Assembly: GCA_043101605.1 (NCBI GenBank)
Contig: JBICIG010000007.1
Coordinates: forward strand, 1-36,414
Origin: JBICIG01 sp043101605
Lineage (GTDB): Bacteria > Planctomycetota > Phycisphaerae > Phycisphaerales > UBA1924
DNA: 36,414 bases
Reading direction: 5' to 3'
In this document: positions 26,319 through 34,553 of the stretch, piece after piece
Layout of the letters: every line of letters starts with the position of its first letter
Numbering within the stretch: the stretch's first letter is position 1
Notes under the pieces: generated by a model
What the model was told of the DNA's origin: nothing
Databases searched by the model: none
The model's input: only the letters and a program-made list of their open reading frames with translations
Translations under genes and position numbers: made by a program

Positions 26319-27662
26319 TCAGGAGAGGCGGTTGGTGATGCGGGACTCGAGGTCCTTGATGATGATCTCGAAATCGGGCTCGGTGGTGGAGCGGGACTCG
26401 ACGGCTTTGACCGCGTGCATGACGGTGGTGTGGTCGCGCCCGCCGAAGTACCCGCCGATTTCTTCGAGGGAGTGGCGGGTCAGGCGTCGGGCGAGGTACA
26501 TGCAGATCTGGCGGGGCTGGGCGATGGAACGCTGGCGGCGCTTGGACTGCAGGTCGGTGAGTTTGACGCTGTAGAAGTCGGTGACGACATCGATGATGGT
26601 CTGGATGGTGGGCCCGCGGACGGCGGCGGCGGGCTTTTCGCCCAGAGCGGCGTGGGCGAGGTCCATGTCGATCGACCGGCGGTCGGCCGAGGCGCGGATG
26701 TGGAGCTTGGTGATCGCGCCCTCGAGTTCGCGGATGTTTCGGTCGACGCGGGAGGCGACATACGCCGCGACATCGTCGGGGAGGATCAGGCCTCGGATGG
26801 CGGCTTTGGACTTGAGGATCGCGACGCGGGTCTCGAAGTCGGGGGGCTCGAGCTCGGAGACGAGCCCGCACTTGAAGCGGCTGACGAGGCGGTCCTCGAG
26901 GTCCGGGATTTCCTCGGGCGGCGCGTCGGAGGAGAGGACGATCTGCTTGCCCTGCTGGTAGAGGGTGTTGAAGGCGTGGAAGAATTCCTCCTGGGAGCGT
27001 TCGCGCGAGGCGAGGAAGTGGATGTCGTCGAGGACGAGGATGTCGACATCGCGGAACCAGTGGCGGAAGTGGGCGACCTGGCCGGTGCGGATGGCTTCGG
27101 TGAAGTGGCTGACGAAGTCCTCGCAGGAGAGGTAGTGGATGGTGGCGTCGGGGTCGCGTTCCTGGATGCGGAGGCAGATCGCCTGGAGGAGGTGGGTCTT
27201 GCCGAGCCCGACCATGCCGTGGATGAACAAGGGGTTGTAGGTGATGCCCGGCGAATCCCCCACCGCGAGTGCGGCGGCGTGTGCGTATCGGTTGCCCGGG
27301 CCGACGACGAAGGTGCCGAAGTTGTAGTCGGGGTTGATCGCGAGTGTGTCGGGGAGGGCGGGAACGCCGGCGAATCCGTTGAGGGAGGGCGAATTGTCGG
27401 GGGGTGCGATCTCGTCTTCGGGGCCGAGGAATCGGACCGAGAGGAGGTTGCCCGTGACATTCTGGGCGGCTTCGGTGAAGGGGTCGAGGCACTGTCGGTG
27501 GAGGTAGTTGCGGTGGACGGCCGAGTGAGCGCGCAGGTGCAGCGTGCCGTTGATGACGCCGAGCGGCTCGATCTCTTCGAACCACTGGCGGCAGATGGCC
27601 GGGTGTTGCGCGCGGAGATACGCGAGCATCCCGTCCCAGATCTTCCGATCGGGATCCGTCAT
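26319..27662 (-). CDS. dnaA: Replication initiator DnaA
   Basis: 447 residues. Domain I (1-75) has the usual WDGMLAYLRAQ start and is followed by a short Pro-rich domain II. Domain III is AAA+: Walker A GMVGLGKTH (149-157), Walker B LVLDDIH (209-215) and sensor 2 RNIRELEGAI (308-317). Domain IV holds the DnaA-box signature GGRDHTTVMHA (407-417). The ATG at 27662 has no strong ribosome binding site; a GTG at 27686 would add eight residues (MFTSRPPS). The gene converges on mutM and stands 71 bases from no obvious partner: dnaN, usually its neighbour, is not here. Confidence 0.96.
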   Translation of the reverse strand: MTDPDRKIWDGMLAYLRAQHPAICRQWFEEIEPLGVINGTLHLRAHSAVHRNYLHRQCLDPFTEAAQNVTGNLLSVRFLGPEDEIAPPDNSPSLNGFAGVPALPDTLAINPDYNFGTFVVGPGNRYAHAAALAVGDSPGITYNPLFIHGMVGLGKTHLLQAICLRIQERDPDATIHYLSCEDFVSHFTEAIRTGQVAHFRHWFRDVDILVLDDIHFLASRERSQEEFFHAFNTLYQQGKQIVLSSDAPPEEIPDLEDRLVSRFKCGLVSELEPPDFETRVAILKSKAAIRGLILPDDVAAYVASRVDRNIRELEGAITKLHIRASADRRSIDMDLAHAALGEKPAAAVRGPTIQTIIDVVTDFYSVKLTDLQSKRRQRSIAQPRQICMYLARRLTRHSLEEIGGYFGGRDHTTVMHAVKAVESRSTTEPDFEIIIKDLESRITNRLS

Positions 27663-27807
27663 CGAGGGAGGCCTCGAAGTGAACACACATCAGAGAGCGT
27701 CAGACCACCACGCCTGCCCGCTGGGAGCCCCGACCGGTTCACCTTCCGGGCGGGCCGCTGCGTTGCCGCCGGAGTGCGGAGCGCCGCGGGGCCAAAGGTA
27801 ATCGGAC

Positions 27808-27835
27808 GCCCGGTTGGAGTCAACCGAACCCGGGC
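27808..27835 (-). terminator. Possible hairpin terminator after the RNase Z-like gene
   Basis: GCCCGGTT pairs with AACCCGGGC around a 12-base loop with one bulge; AAAA follows on the plus strand and no T-run follows on the minus strand, so termination is doubtful. Confidence 0.25.
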
Positions 27836-27844
27836 AAAATGTCG

Positions 27845-28765
27845 CTAGCGCTGGCGTTCGCGGCGTTCGGCTTCCTCGAGCTGGCGTTCGTAGCGTTCGC
27901 GGTTGTTGCGGTGGTCCATGAGGAACAGGACGCGTTCGGCGGCGGCGGGGTCGACGAGTTCGGCGATCCGCTGGCGCGCGTAGCTGAGGTTGGTGCGTCG
28001 CGAGACATGGATGAGCACGAGGTGCTCGCAGCGGAGGACGCGGAGCCACTCGGCGATGTCGTCGGCGTGGAGGTGCATGCCGATCTTGGCCCGCTCCTTG
28101 TGCTCGGGCTCGAAGAAGGTGCACTCGCAGATGACGACCTGGGCGTTGAGGACATCCTCGCGGATCAGGTGCGCGCCGGGCGAGGTGTCGCCGAGGTACG
28201 CGACGAGTGGGATGTGGAGGGTGCGGGTGATCTCCGTGCCGCGCTCCTTCAGTTCGCGGAGTTTCTCCTGGGGGAGCCCGACGAATTCCTCGCGGAGTTT
28301 GGTTCGGCGTTCGATGACCGAGTAGCCCATGGAGGGGCTGGTGTGCTCGGTGTGGAAGCCCTGGAGGAAGACATTGTTCTTGATCTCCAGGGGCGTATCG
28401 GGCTCGAGGGTGATGAGTTCGTAGGGCGTCTTCTGGCGTTCGAGCTTGTTGAACCCGGTCATCATGGTGTGGACATCGTCGGCGATGCGCGCGTCGCAGA
28501 CGATGGTGCCGGTGCCCATGCCCTGGAAGCGGCGCTGCGAGCACCAGTACGCCAAGCCGCCGACATGGTCCATGTGCCCGTGGCTGATGACGGCGTACTT
28601 GCTCGCGAGCATCGCGCGCGGGCAGGAGCCCATGTCGAAGGTGAGGTCGAGTTCGGGGATCTGGATGGTGGTGGCTTCGCCGGCGACGGAGATGCCCTGG
28701 ACGCGGTAGGGGGGGAGGTAGAGGAAGCCGAGCGATCCCTCGCGGGGCGGGGGCTTGGGGAGCAT
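27845..28765 (-). CDS. RNase Z-like metallo-beta-lactamase-fold hydrolase
   Basis: 306 residues. The metal-binding motif is SHGHMDHVGG (His62, His64, Asp66, His67), followed by FHTEHTSPSMGY, the LGDTSPG Asp motif, the CECTFFEPEHKERAKIGMHLHADDIA segment and LVLIHVSRR near the end. This order is that of RNase Z/ElaC-type enzymes that cut tRNA 3' trailers, but the typical HxHGDH and GLPG motifs differ, so other phosphodiester substrates are possible. The ATG at 28765 has AGGAG upstream, which sets the start. It is divergent from the DedA gene across 120 bp. Confidence 0.85.
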   Translation of the reverse strand: MLPKPPPREGSLGFLYLPPYRVQGISVAGEATTIQIPELDLTFDMGSCPRAMLASKYAVISHGHMDHVGGLAYWCSQRRFQGMGTGTIVCDARIADDVHTMMTGFNKLERQKTPYELITLEPDTPLEIKNNVFLQGFHTEHTSPSMGYSVIERRTKLREEFVGLPQEKLRELKERGTEITRTLHIPLVAYLGDTSPGAHLIREDVLNAQVVICECTFFEPEHKERAKIGMHLHADDIAEWLRVLRCEHLVLIHVSRRTNLSYARQRIAELVDPAAAERVLFLMDHRNNRERYERQLEEAERRERQR

Positions 28766-28872
28766 GGGAGACTCCTGACGGACGGGCTTTCGCCCGAGAC
28801 GCAGATGTGGTCGCCCGATTCGTCGGGCGCGTGGGTGGAGTGTAGCCGCCGGTGCCCCGGCGTTGCCGGGGC

Positions 28873-28878
28873 TATCTT
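28873..28878 (+). promoter_or_regulatory. Candidate -10 of a leaderless mRNA for the DedA gene
   Basis: TATCTT is seven bases before the ATG; no Shine-Dalgarno. A short GC hairpin (28855-28872) abuts it upstream. Confidence 0.4.
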
Positions 28879-28885
28879 GTGCGTC

Positions 28886-29728
28886 ATGGACCCGCACGCC
28901 GACACAGCGCCCGACCCCGTGCCCGCGGCTGATCCCGTCGGCGGCGTGACGCCGGACGCGGCCGAGCGCGCGGGCGGGGACACCTTGTGGAAGATGTTCC
29001 GCAGGCTCGGGCCCGCGGGCGTGCTGGCGGTGATCGCGACGATGATGCCGGCGGTCGGCGGGTTCGTGCTGCTCGGCTCGCTCAATGTCGTCGGGCCCTG
29101 GCTGCAGAGCCACGGCGTCGGGGGGATCGCGATCTATGTCGCGGGCTTTGCGATCTTCGCGGGACTGGCGCTGCTCCCGACCTATGCGCAGGCGATCCTC
29201 GGGGGGTGGGCGTTCGGAGCGGCGTACGGGATCGCGGCCGCGAGCGGCGCGGCGCTGATGGGCTTCTTCCTCGCGTCGTTGATCGGCTACGAGATCGCGC
29301 GGGCGGCGTCGGGCGATCGCGCGATGGAGATCATCCGCGAGAAGCCCAAGTGGCTCGCGGTGCGCGAGGCGCTGGTGGGCGGGGAGAAGGGCGTCGGGTT
29401 CTGGAGAACGCTGGGGATGGTGACGCTGCTGAGGCTGCCGCCCAACTCGCCGTTTGCGTTGACGAACCTGGTGATGGCGTCGGTGCGCGTGCCGCGGGCG
29501 GCGTACGCAGCGGGGACGCTGATCGGAATGGCGCCGCGGACGATCGCGGCGGTGTGGATCGCGTCGTCGATCGAGGGCGTGATCAACGCCGACGCGGTGC
29601 AGCAATCGCGCCCGACCTGGATGCTGGTCGTGGGGATCCTGCTGATGATCTTCGTGATCGCGGTGGTGGGGCTGGTGGCGAACCGGGCGATCGCGAGGGT
29701 GACGGGGAGAGAGCCGGGCGCGTCGTGA
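28886..29728 (+). CDS. DedA/VTT-domain membrane protein
   Basis: 280 residues. A disordered acidic/Pro-rich N-terminus (1-33) precedes a VTT (SNARE-associated Golgi) domain, found in TVP38/TMEM64 and DedA transporters. The core motif is GGWAFGAAYGIAAASGAALMGFFLASLIGYEIAR, with the later LLRLPPNSPFALTNLVMASVRVPRAAYAAGTLIGMAPRTIAAVW. Several helices are clear, with a final membrane segment at MLVVGILLMIFVIAVVGLVA. DedA relatives move undecaprenyl phosphate or lipids across the membrane; the substrate here is unknown. It has no Shine-Dalgarno, and TATCTT lies seven bases upstream. Confidence 0.88.
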   Translation: MDPHADTAPDPVPAADPVGGVTPDAAERAGGDTLWKMFRRLGPAGVLAVIATMMPAVGGFVLLGSLNVVGPWLQSHGVGGIAIYVAGFAIFAGLALLPTYAQAILGGWAFGAAYGIAAASGAALMGFFLASLIGYEIARAASGDRAMEIIREKPKWLAVREALVGGEKGVGFWRTLGMVTLLRLPPNSPFALTNLVMASVRVPRAAYAAGTLIGMAPRTIAAVWIASSIEGVINADAVQQSRPTWMLVVGILLMIFVIAVVGLVANRAIARVTGREPGAS

Positions 29729-29734
29729 GCGCGA

Positions 29735-30244
29735 TCAGGAGCGTTCGATGAGTCGGCGGAGTTCGTCCGCGGCGGCCTGACGGGCTGCGCGCTGATCCGC
29801 CGCGTCCATGTCGAGGTAAGCCGGCGCGTGGCGTTCGAGCCACGGGCGCACGGCGGGCTCGGAGAGCAAGCCGCTCAGAAGCTGCTCGATCCCGTGGTCG
29901 CCGGCGGAGTCGACCGTGGGGGAGTCGGCGGTGTTGCCGGGATCGGCCTGCTCGATCGAGCCGGGTTGGTTCCTGACTTCTTCCTGTCGACGCTTCATGG
30001 AGTCGGCGACTTGGCGGAGTTCGGCGTTGCGCTGGCGGGCGACCTCGATCTGCTGGGACAGGCGGAAGTGCTCGCGGATGCGATCGGCGGTTTGATCGTT
30101 CTGCATGAGCCCGGCTGCGATCGCCTTGCCGACGGCTTCGGGCTGGCGCTGCTGCCAGATGGAGGTCGCGACCAAGCCGACCAGCGCGATCGCGATGACC
30201 ACGGCGATCAGAGGTCCCTTGGAACGGCGTGGCTTCTCTGTCAT
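29735..30244 (-). CDS. Membrane-anchored protein of unknown function
   Basis: 169 residues. A short basic N-terminus (MTEKPRRSKG) leads to one membrane segment (PLIAVVIAIALVGLVATSIW, residues 11-30). A long, polar, mostly helical extracytoplasmic part follows, including a heptad region (RLSQQIEVARQRNAELRQVADSMKRRQEE). No domain is recognised. The ATG at 30244 has GGAG upstream. It is downstream of dinB on the same strand by 88 bp and converges with the DedA gene across six bases. Function unknown. Confidence 0.75.
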   Translation of the reverse strand: MTEKPRRSKGPLIAVVIAIALVGLVATSIWQQRQPEAVGKAIAAGLMQNDQTADRIREHFRLSQQIEVARQRNAELRQVADSMKRRQEEVRNQPGSIEQADPGNTADSPTVDSAGDHGIEQLLSGLLSEPAVRPWLERHAPAYLDMDAADQRAARQAAADELRRLIERS

Positions 30245-30331
30245 CGCGGGCTCCGGGCATGCGGGGCGAGGGTCTCCGGTCTCTCATGCGGCGTGCGCGC
30301 GGGACCGGGCATCACGCCGACGGCTTGGGCG

Positions 30332-31540
30332 TCAACGGCTCCGCTTCGGCCGGGTGAGCGACCGCCCGCGCGTGATCGCGGCTTTGCCGAAGCGTTCGTT
30401 GATCGCGTCGGTGGCGCGGTCGAGGGCGCTGCGGCGTTGCTCTTCCTGCTGCCCGAACAACCCCGGGGAAGCTGAGTCCGGCGTCGCAAGTTGCGTCGCG
30501 GTGAAGCCGATGAGCCGGACGGGGCGGAAGCCTTCCTCGCTCACCCATTGATCGAACACGCTCTGGGCGGCGGTCCACAGGAGATCCGTTCGGCTGGTCG
30601 GTTCGTCGAGGGTCGCGGCGCGGGTGATGGTCTCGAAGTTGCCGTAGCGGATCTTGAGGGTGATGCCGCGCGCGAGGCGCTCGTGTCGGCGGAGTCGGCG
30701 CGCGACGGCTTCGACATGGCTCATCAGCACAGCGCGGACTTCGTCCGCGTCGTCCAGGTCCTCGCCGAAGGTCTGCTCGTGTCCGATTGTCTTGGCTTCG
30801 TGGTCGGCGTGGACGGGGCGGTCGTCGATGCCCCGGGCCAGTTCGATCGCCCGAGGGCCGAACGAGCCCAGCGCGCCGCGGGCGGCGGCTTCGGAGAGGG
30901 CGCAAAGCTGCGCGATGGTGCGCACGCCCAGCCGCGCCAGCCGCTGCTCGCCGGCGGGCCCGAGCCCCGGGATGCGCGACACGGGAAGCGGGTCGAGCGT
31001 CTCGCGGACACGACCGGGCTCGATGACCACGAGCCCGTCGGGCTTATCGAGATCGCTGGCGAGCTTGGCGAGGAACTTGTTGGGCGCGACGCCGATGGAG
31101 GCGGTCAGCCCGGTCTCGGTTCGGATGCGCGCGCGGATCTGCTCGGCGATCGCGCGCCCGTCGCCGAAGAGCGCGGTCGAGCCGGTGGCGTCGAGGAAGG
31201 CTTCGTCGATCGACAGCGGCTGCACCTGCGGCGAGAAGGCGCGGAGGATGTCGAAGACGGTGTCGGAGAGTTCGCGGTAGCGATCGAAGCGGCCGCGCAC
31301 GATGATCGCGTGGGGGCAGAGTCGGCGGGCGACGGCGGTGGGCATGGCGCTTCGGCAGCCGAAGACGCGTGCTTCGTAGCTGGCGGCGGCGACGACGCCG
31401 CGCTTCCCGCTCCCGCCGACGAGCACGGGCTTGCCACGGAGCGCCGGATCATCGAGTTGCTCGACCGACGCGAAGAACGCGTCCATGTCGACATGGAGGA
31501 TGACGCGGGCGGGGCGGCTCGGGGCGGCGGGCGTGGACAT
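30332..31540 (-). CDS. dinB: DNA polymerase IV (Y-family, translesion)
   Basis: 402 residues. The Y-family palm has HVDMDAFFASVEQL (metal-binding Asp, steric-gate Phe) and SIDEAFLD (catalytic pair). ASIGVAPNKFLAKLASDLDKPDG and RIPGLGPAGEQRLARLG follow, then a little-finger domain with FRPVRLIGF. It copies past damaged bases with low fidelity. A C-terminal tail rich in Arg and Ser follows; GLFGQ near residue 363 may stand in for the clamp-binding motif. The start at 31540 is ten bases after the stop of the histidine kinase, so the two form an operon. Confidence 0.95.
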   Translation of the reverse strand: MSTPAAPSRPARVILHVDMDAFFASVEQLDDPALRGKPVLVGGSGKRGVVAAASYEARVFGCRSAMPTAVARRLCPHAIIVRGRFDRYRELSDTVFDILRAFSPQVQPLSIDEAFLDATGSTALFGDGRAIAEQIRARIRTETGLTASIGVAPNKFLAKLASDLDKPDGLVVIEPGRVRETLDPLPVSRIPGLGPAGEQRLARLGVRTIAQLCALSEAAARGALGSFGPRAIELARGIDDRPVHADHEAKTIGHEQTFGEDLDDADEVRAVLMSHVEAVARRLRRHERLARGITLKIRYGNFETITRAATLDEPTSRTDLLWTAAQSVFDQWVSEEGFRPVRLIGFTATQLATPDSASPGLFGQQEEQRRSALDRATDAINERFGKAAITRGRSLTRPKRSR

Positions 31541-31550
31541 GCGCGGGCCT

Positions 31551-33245
31551 TTACGAGCCCGGGGCGGTCTCGCCCGAGGCGAGCCCGGAGTGAGCCGTGG
31601 CGCTGGGGTCGATGATGTCCGAGGCGTCGGCGGGGAGGAGGACGCGGAAGATCGAGCCGCGCCCCTCGGCCGAGTCGAGCACGATGCGCCCGCGGTGCTC
31701 CTCGACGATGCGCTTGGTGACCGCGAGCCCGAGCCCCGTGCCGCGGGTGCCCTTGGTCGAGCGGAAGGGCTCGAAGATCCAGCGTTGGCGTTCGGGCGCG
31801 ATGCCGGGCCCGTTGTCGATGACCTGGACCTCGGCGTAGGGAGGCTGGTTGCCCAGCAGCGGGTCGGGGATGTGGTACATCGTGCGCACGGTGACGACGC
31901 CCTCGTCGGACTCGACGGCGTCGACGGCGTTGGTGAGCAGGTTCATCAGGGCCTGGTGCATGAGGTTGGGGTCGAGCGGGATGGGGGGCATCTCCGGATC
32001 GACATCCATGATCAGCGCGACCTGCTTGGAGTTGCACGCGCCCTCGAGAAGCTGCCCGCACTCCTCGACGAGGTTGTTGAGGGAGCTGAGGTCGATCTCG
32101 ACCTGTCGCTGGCGGCTGAAGGTGAGCATGTTGAGCGTGAGCCCGACGATGCGGTCGAGGTTGCGCTTGAGGATGGTCCACCCGCCGCCGACGATCTTGA
32201 GGTCGTCCTTCTTGAGCCCCATCTCGACGACATCGGCCCCGCCCCGGAGCCCCTGGAGGATGTTCTTGATCGAGTGCGAGAGGCTCGCGACGGTCTCGCC
32301 CATCGCGGCGAGGCGCTCGGCGTGGATCTTCTGGCTGTTGAGTTCGACATTCGCCAGCGCCAGCCCGGCGTGCTGCCCGATCGCGTTCATGAGCGCGAGC
32401 TGCTCGCGGGTGAAGGTGTAGTTGGCGATCGAGGAGTCGATGTAGAGGGCGCCGTAGGTGTGGTCGCGGTGCTTGATGGGCGCGCAGATGGCGCTTCGGA
32501 TCGCGAAGCGCTGCACCGAGTCTCCCGACTGGAATCGGGGGTCGTTCATGGCGTTGGTCGAGAGGATGCCCTCGCTCTTGTCGAGGCAGTGGCGGAGGAT
32601 CGTGCGCGAGACATGGATCTTGGCTTCGGACCGGTCCTTGGGCGCGGTCTTGTACTTCACGCACGCGGGTTCGAGCCTGGCCTCGGGCCCGTCGGAGTAG
32701 AGCATGATGAACCCACGCTCGGGCTGGAACTCGGTGAAGACGAGTTCCATGACGGCCCGCAGCAGCGCCTCGCGGTCCATCGCCTGGGTCGTCAGCGTGG
32801 TCAGGCGGTAGATGACGCGGAGGTGGTGGACCGCCGCCGCCCCGGTGTCGGGCTCGGCGAGGATCATCGAGTCCTCGTTCGAGGGCAGCACCGATTCCAT
32901 CTCCGAGTCGATCAGATCGGGCTTGAGCACGCGGACCAGATTCTGCTCGGCCGGGTCGGCGGCTCCGAAGACAAACAACGAGCTGCCCACGCGGATCTGG
33001 TCGCCCGGATGCAGCCGGGTGCGGGCGGCGAGGCGCTGCCCGTTGAGGTAGGTGCCGTTCTGCGAGGCGAGGTCGCGGATGTACCACTCGCCGGCGTCGG
33101 GGGTGAGTTCGGCGTGGCGTCGGCTGACGGTGTTGTCGGTGATCGGGAGCGCCTCGGAGGACCGCCCGATGAGCTGGGGCTCGTTGTGAGGGAGCTCGAA
33201 TCGGCGGCCCTTGTCCGGGCCTTGGATGACGGTGAGGATCAGCAT
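31551..33245 (-). CDS. FHA-GAF sensor histidine kinase
   Basis: 564 residues. An FHA domain (about 20-95) has IGRSS, SRRHAEL and NGTYLNG, a phosphothreonine-binding module. A GAF domain lies at about 155-300 (VMELVFTEFQPERGFIMLY ... YGALYID). The HisKA box is LAAMGETVASLSHSIKNILQ with the phospho-His at residue 324. The ATPase has NLLTNAVDAV (436-445), IDNGPGI (476-482) and GTGLGLAVTKRIVEEHRG. No membrane segment is seen, so the kinase is cytosolic. No response regulator gene is adjacent. ATG at 33245 with GAGGG upstream. It heads an operon with dinB. Confidence 0.93.
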   Translation of the reverse strand: MLILTVIQGPDKGRRFELPHNEPQLIGRSSEALPITDNTVSRRHAELTPDAGEWYIRDLASQNGTYLNGQRLAARTRLHPGDQIRVGSSLFVFGAADPAEQNLVRVLKPDLIDSEMESVLPSNEDSMILAEPDTGAAAVHHLRVIYRLTTLTTQAMDREALLRAVMELVFTEFQPERGFIMLYSDGPEARLEPACVKYKTAPKDRSEAKIHVSRTILRHCLDKSEGILSTNAMNDPRFQSGDSVQRFAIRSAICAPIKHRDHTYGALYIDSSIANYTFTREQLALMNAIGQHAGLALANVELNSQKIHAERLAAMGETVASLSHSIKNILQGLRGGADVVEMGLKKDDLKIVGGGWTILKRNLDRIVGLTLNMLTFSRQRQVEIDLSSLNNLVEECGQLLEGACNSKQVALIMDVDPEMPPIPLDPNLMHQALMNLLTNAVDAVESDEGVVTVRTMYHIPDPLLGNQPPYAEVQVIDNGPGIAPERQRWIFEPFRSTKGTRGTGLGLAVTKRIVEEHRGRIVLDSAEGRGSIFRVLLPADASDIIDPSATAHSGLASGETAPGS

Positions 33246-33405
33246 GGTCGCCCTCGCGCGGGCCCTCGGCACGGGGGCCCTGCCTGAGAGAATACGGGCC
33301 GGGGTTTGGAAGGGATCGGGCATTCGCGGGCCGAATTGGAACGGGGCGGCTGGCGTTGAGGGCGCGGGTGTGCGGCGGCGGCGCTTCCCGAGAGCGCCGC
33401 GCGGG

Positions 33406-33411
33406 TACGCT
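33406..33411 (+). promoter_or_regulatory. Candidate -10 of a leaderless holA mRNA
   Basis: TACGCT is six bases before the ATG at 33418; no Shine-Dalgarno. Identical hexamer and distance to the lysS site. Confidence 0.45.
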
Positions 33412-33417
33412 GCGGGC

Positions 33418-34410
33418 ATGGCCAAGCGACCGACCACGCCGATCAGGCCCTTGGATGCGCAGGTGCGGATCGCGATCCTTCATGGCAAGGAAGCGTTTCT
33501 GCGGTCGGAGTACACCGCCCAACTCCGCCGGGCGCTCGAAGAGGCGCACGGCGGAGTGGATGTGGTCAAGTTTGACGGCAGCGAGGCCCAGGCCGCCGAA
33601 GTCCTCGACGAGGCCCGCAGCTTCGGGTTGCTGGCCGGTCACAAGCTCGTGGTCGTGGATTCGGCGGCGGACCTGCTCAAAGACGACACGCGCCCGATGT
33701 TCGAGCGTTACGCCGAGGCCCCGGCCGAGGGCGCCACGCTGGTGCTGCGCTCCGAGCGCTGGTACCCGGGCAAGCTGGACAAGAAAGTCGCCGAGGTCGG
33801 CGTGGTGATGAAGTGCGATCACATCGCCGACCACCAGGCGGTCAACTGGGCGTGCAAGCGGGCGTCGGCCAAGCACGGGGCGACGCTCGATCGGGCGGCC
33901 GCCCAGTTGCTCGTGGACCGGATCGGGCCCGATCTCGTCCGGCTGGACACGGAGCTCGGCAAGCTCGCCGGCTCGCGGGGCGGGGGGGTGATCGACGAGG
34001 CGGCGGTGCGCGAACTTGTCGGTCAGAGCCGGGAGGAAGAGATCTGGAGCATCCAGGGCGACCTGCTCTCGCGCGATCCGGTGATCGCGCTGGGTCGGCT
34101 GCGCGAGGCGATCGAGGTCTCGCGCACGCCGACGGTGCTGATCTCCTACGCGATGGTCGATCTGGCGCGGAAGCTGTCGGCGATGAGCCGGGCGATCGAG
34201 CGCGGCGACAAGGGCGACACCGCCAAGGCGCTCAAGCTCTGGGGCGGGTCGCAGGGCCCGATCGAGCGGGCGGCGGCGGCGCTGGGTTCCCGCGAGCTGG
34301 GCACGCTGATGCTCGAAGCCACCGAGGCCGACGCGGCGTCGAAGTCCGGGGGTGATCCGGAGCGGCTGCTCGAGAGGCTCGCGCTGCGGTTTGCCAACCT
34401 CGGGCGGTGA
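33418..34410 (+). CDS. holA: DNA polymerase III delta subunit
   Basis: 330 residues, the clamp-loader wrench. Hallmarks: the N-terminal RIAILHGKEAFLRSEYTAQLRRAL, the strand HKLVVVDSAADLLKDD, TLVLRSERWYPGKLDKKV, LLVDRIGPDLVRLDTELGKLAG (sensor region) and SREEEIWSIQGDLLSRDPVIALGRLREAIEVSRTPTVLISY. Delta is poorly conserved and lacks a Walker motif, so motif order carries the call. It starts at 33418 with no Shine-Dalgarno and is divergent from the FHA kinase. Confidence 0.88.
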   Translation: MAKRPTTPIRPLDAQVRIAILHGKEAFLRSEYTAQLRRALEEAHGGVDVVKFDGSEAQAAEVLDEARSFGLLAGHKLVVVDSAADLLKDDTRPMFERYAEAPAEGATLVLRSERWYPGKLDKKVAEVGVVMKCDHIADHQAVNWACKRASAKHGATLDRAAAQLLVDRIGPDLVRLDTELGKLAGSRGGGVIDEAAVRELVGQSREEEIWSIQGDLLSRDPVIALGRLREAIEVSRTPTVLISYAMVDLARKLSAMSRAIERGDKGDTAKALKLWGGSQGPIERAAAALGSRELGTLMLEATEADAASKSGGDPERLLERLALRFANLGR

Positions 34411-34553
34411 GCGCAGATGAAAATCGGAGCGATCGGGCCCGCCGAGCCGATGCGAACGCATCGGGCGGGTTGCCGCGCGCCGGAGGCGCGACGGTCCCGC
34501 TCCGCGCTGGAACTGGACCCCTGACACTCGCAGGACGCGGGGAGGGCTCGGGC

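Noticed and set aside
31105..34527. 1140-codon minus-strand open frame
   Set aside because: It overlaps dinB, the FHA kinase and holA in other frames and is Arg/Pro-rich. Those three genes are certain.
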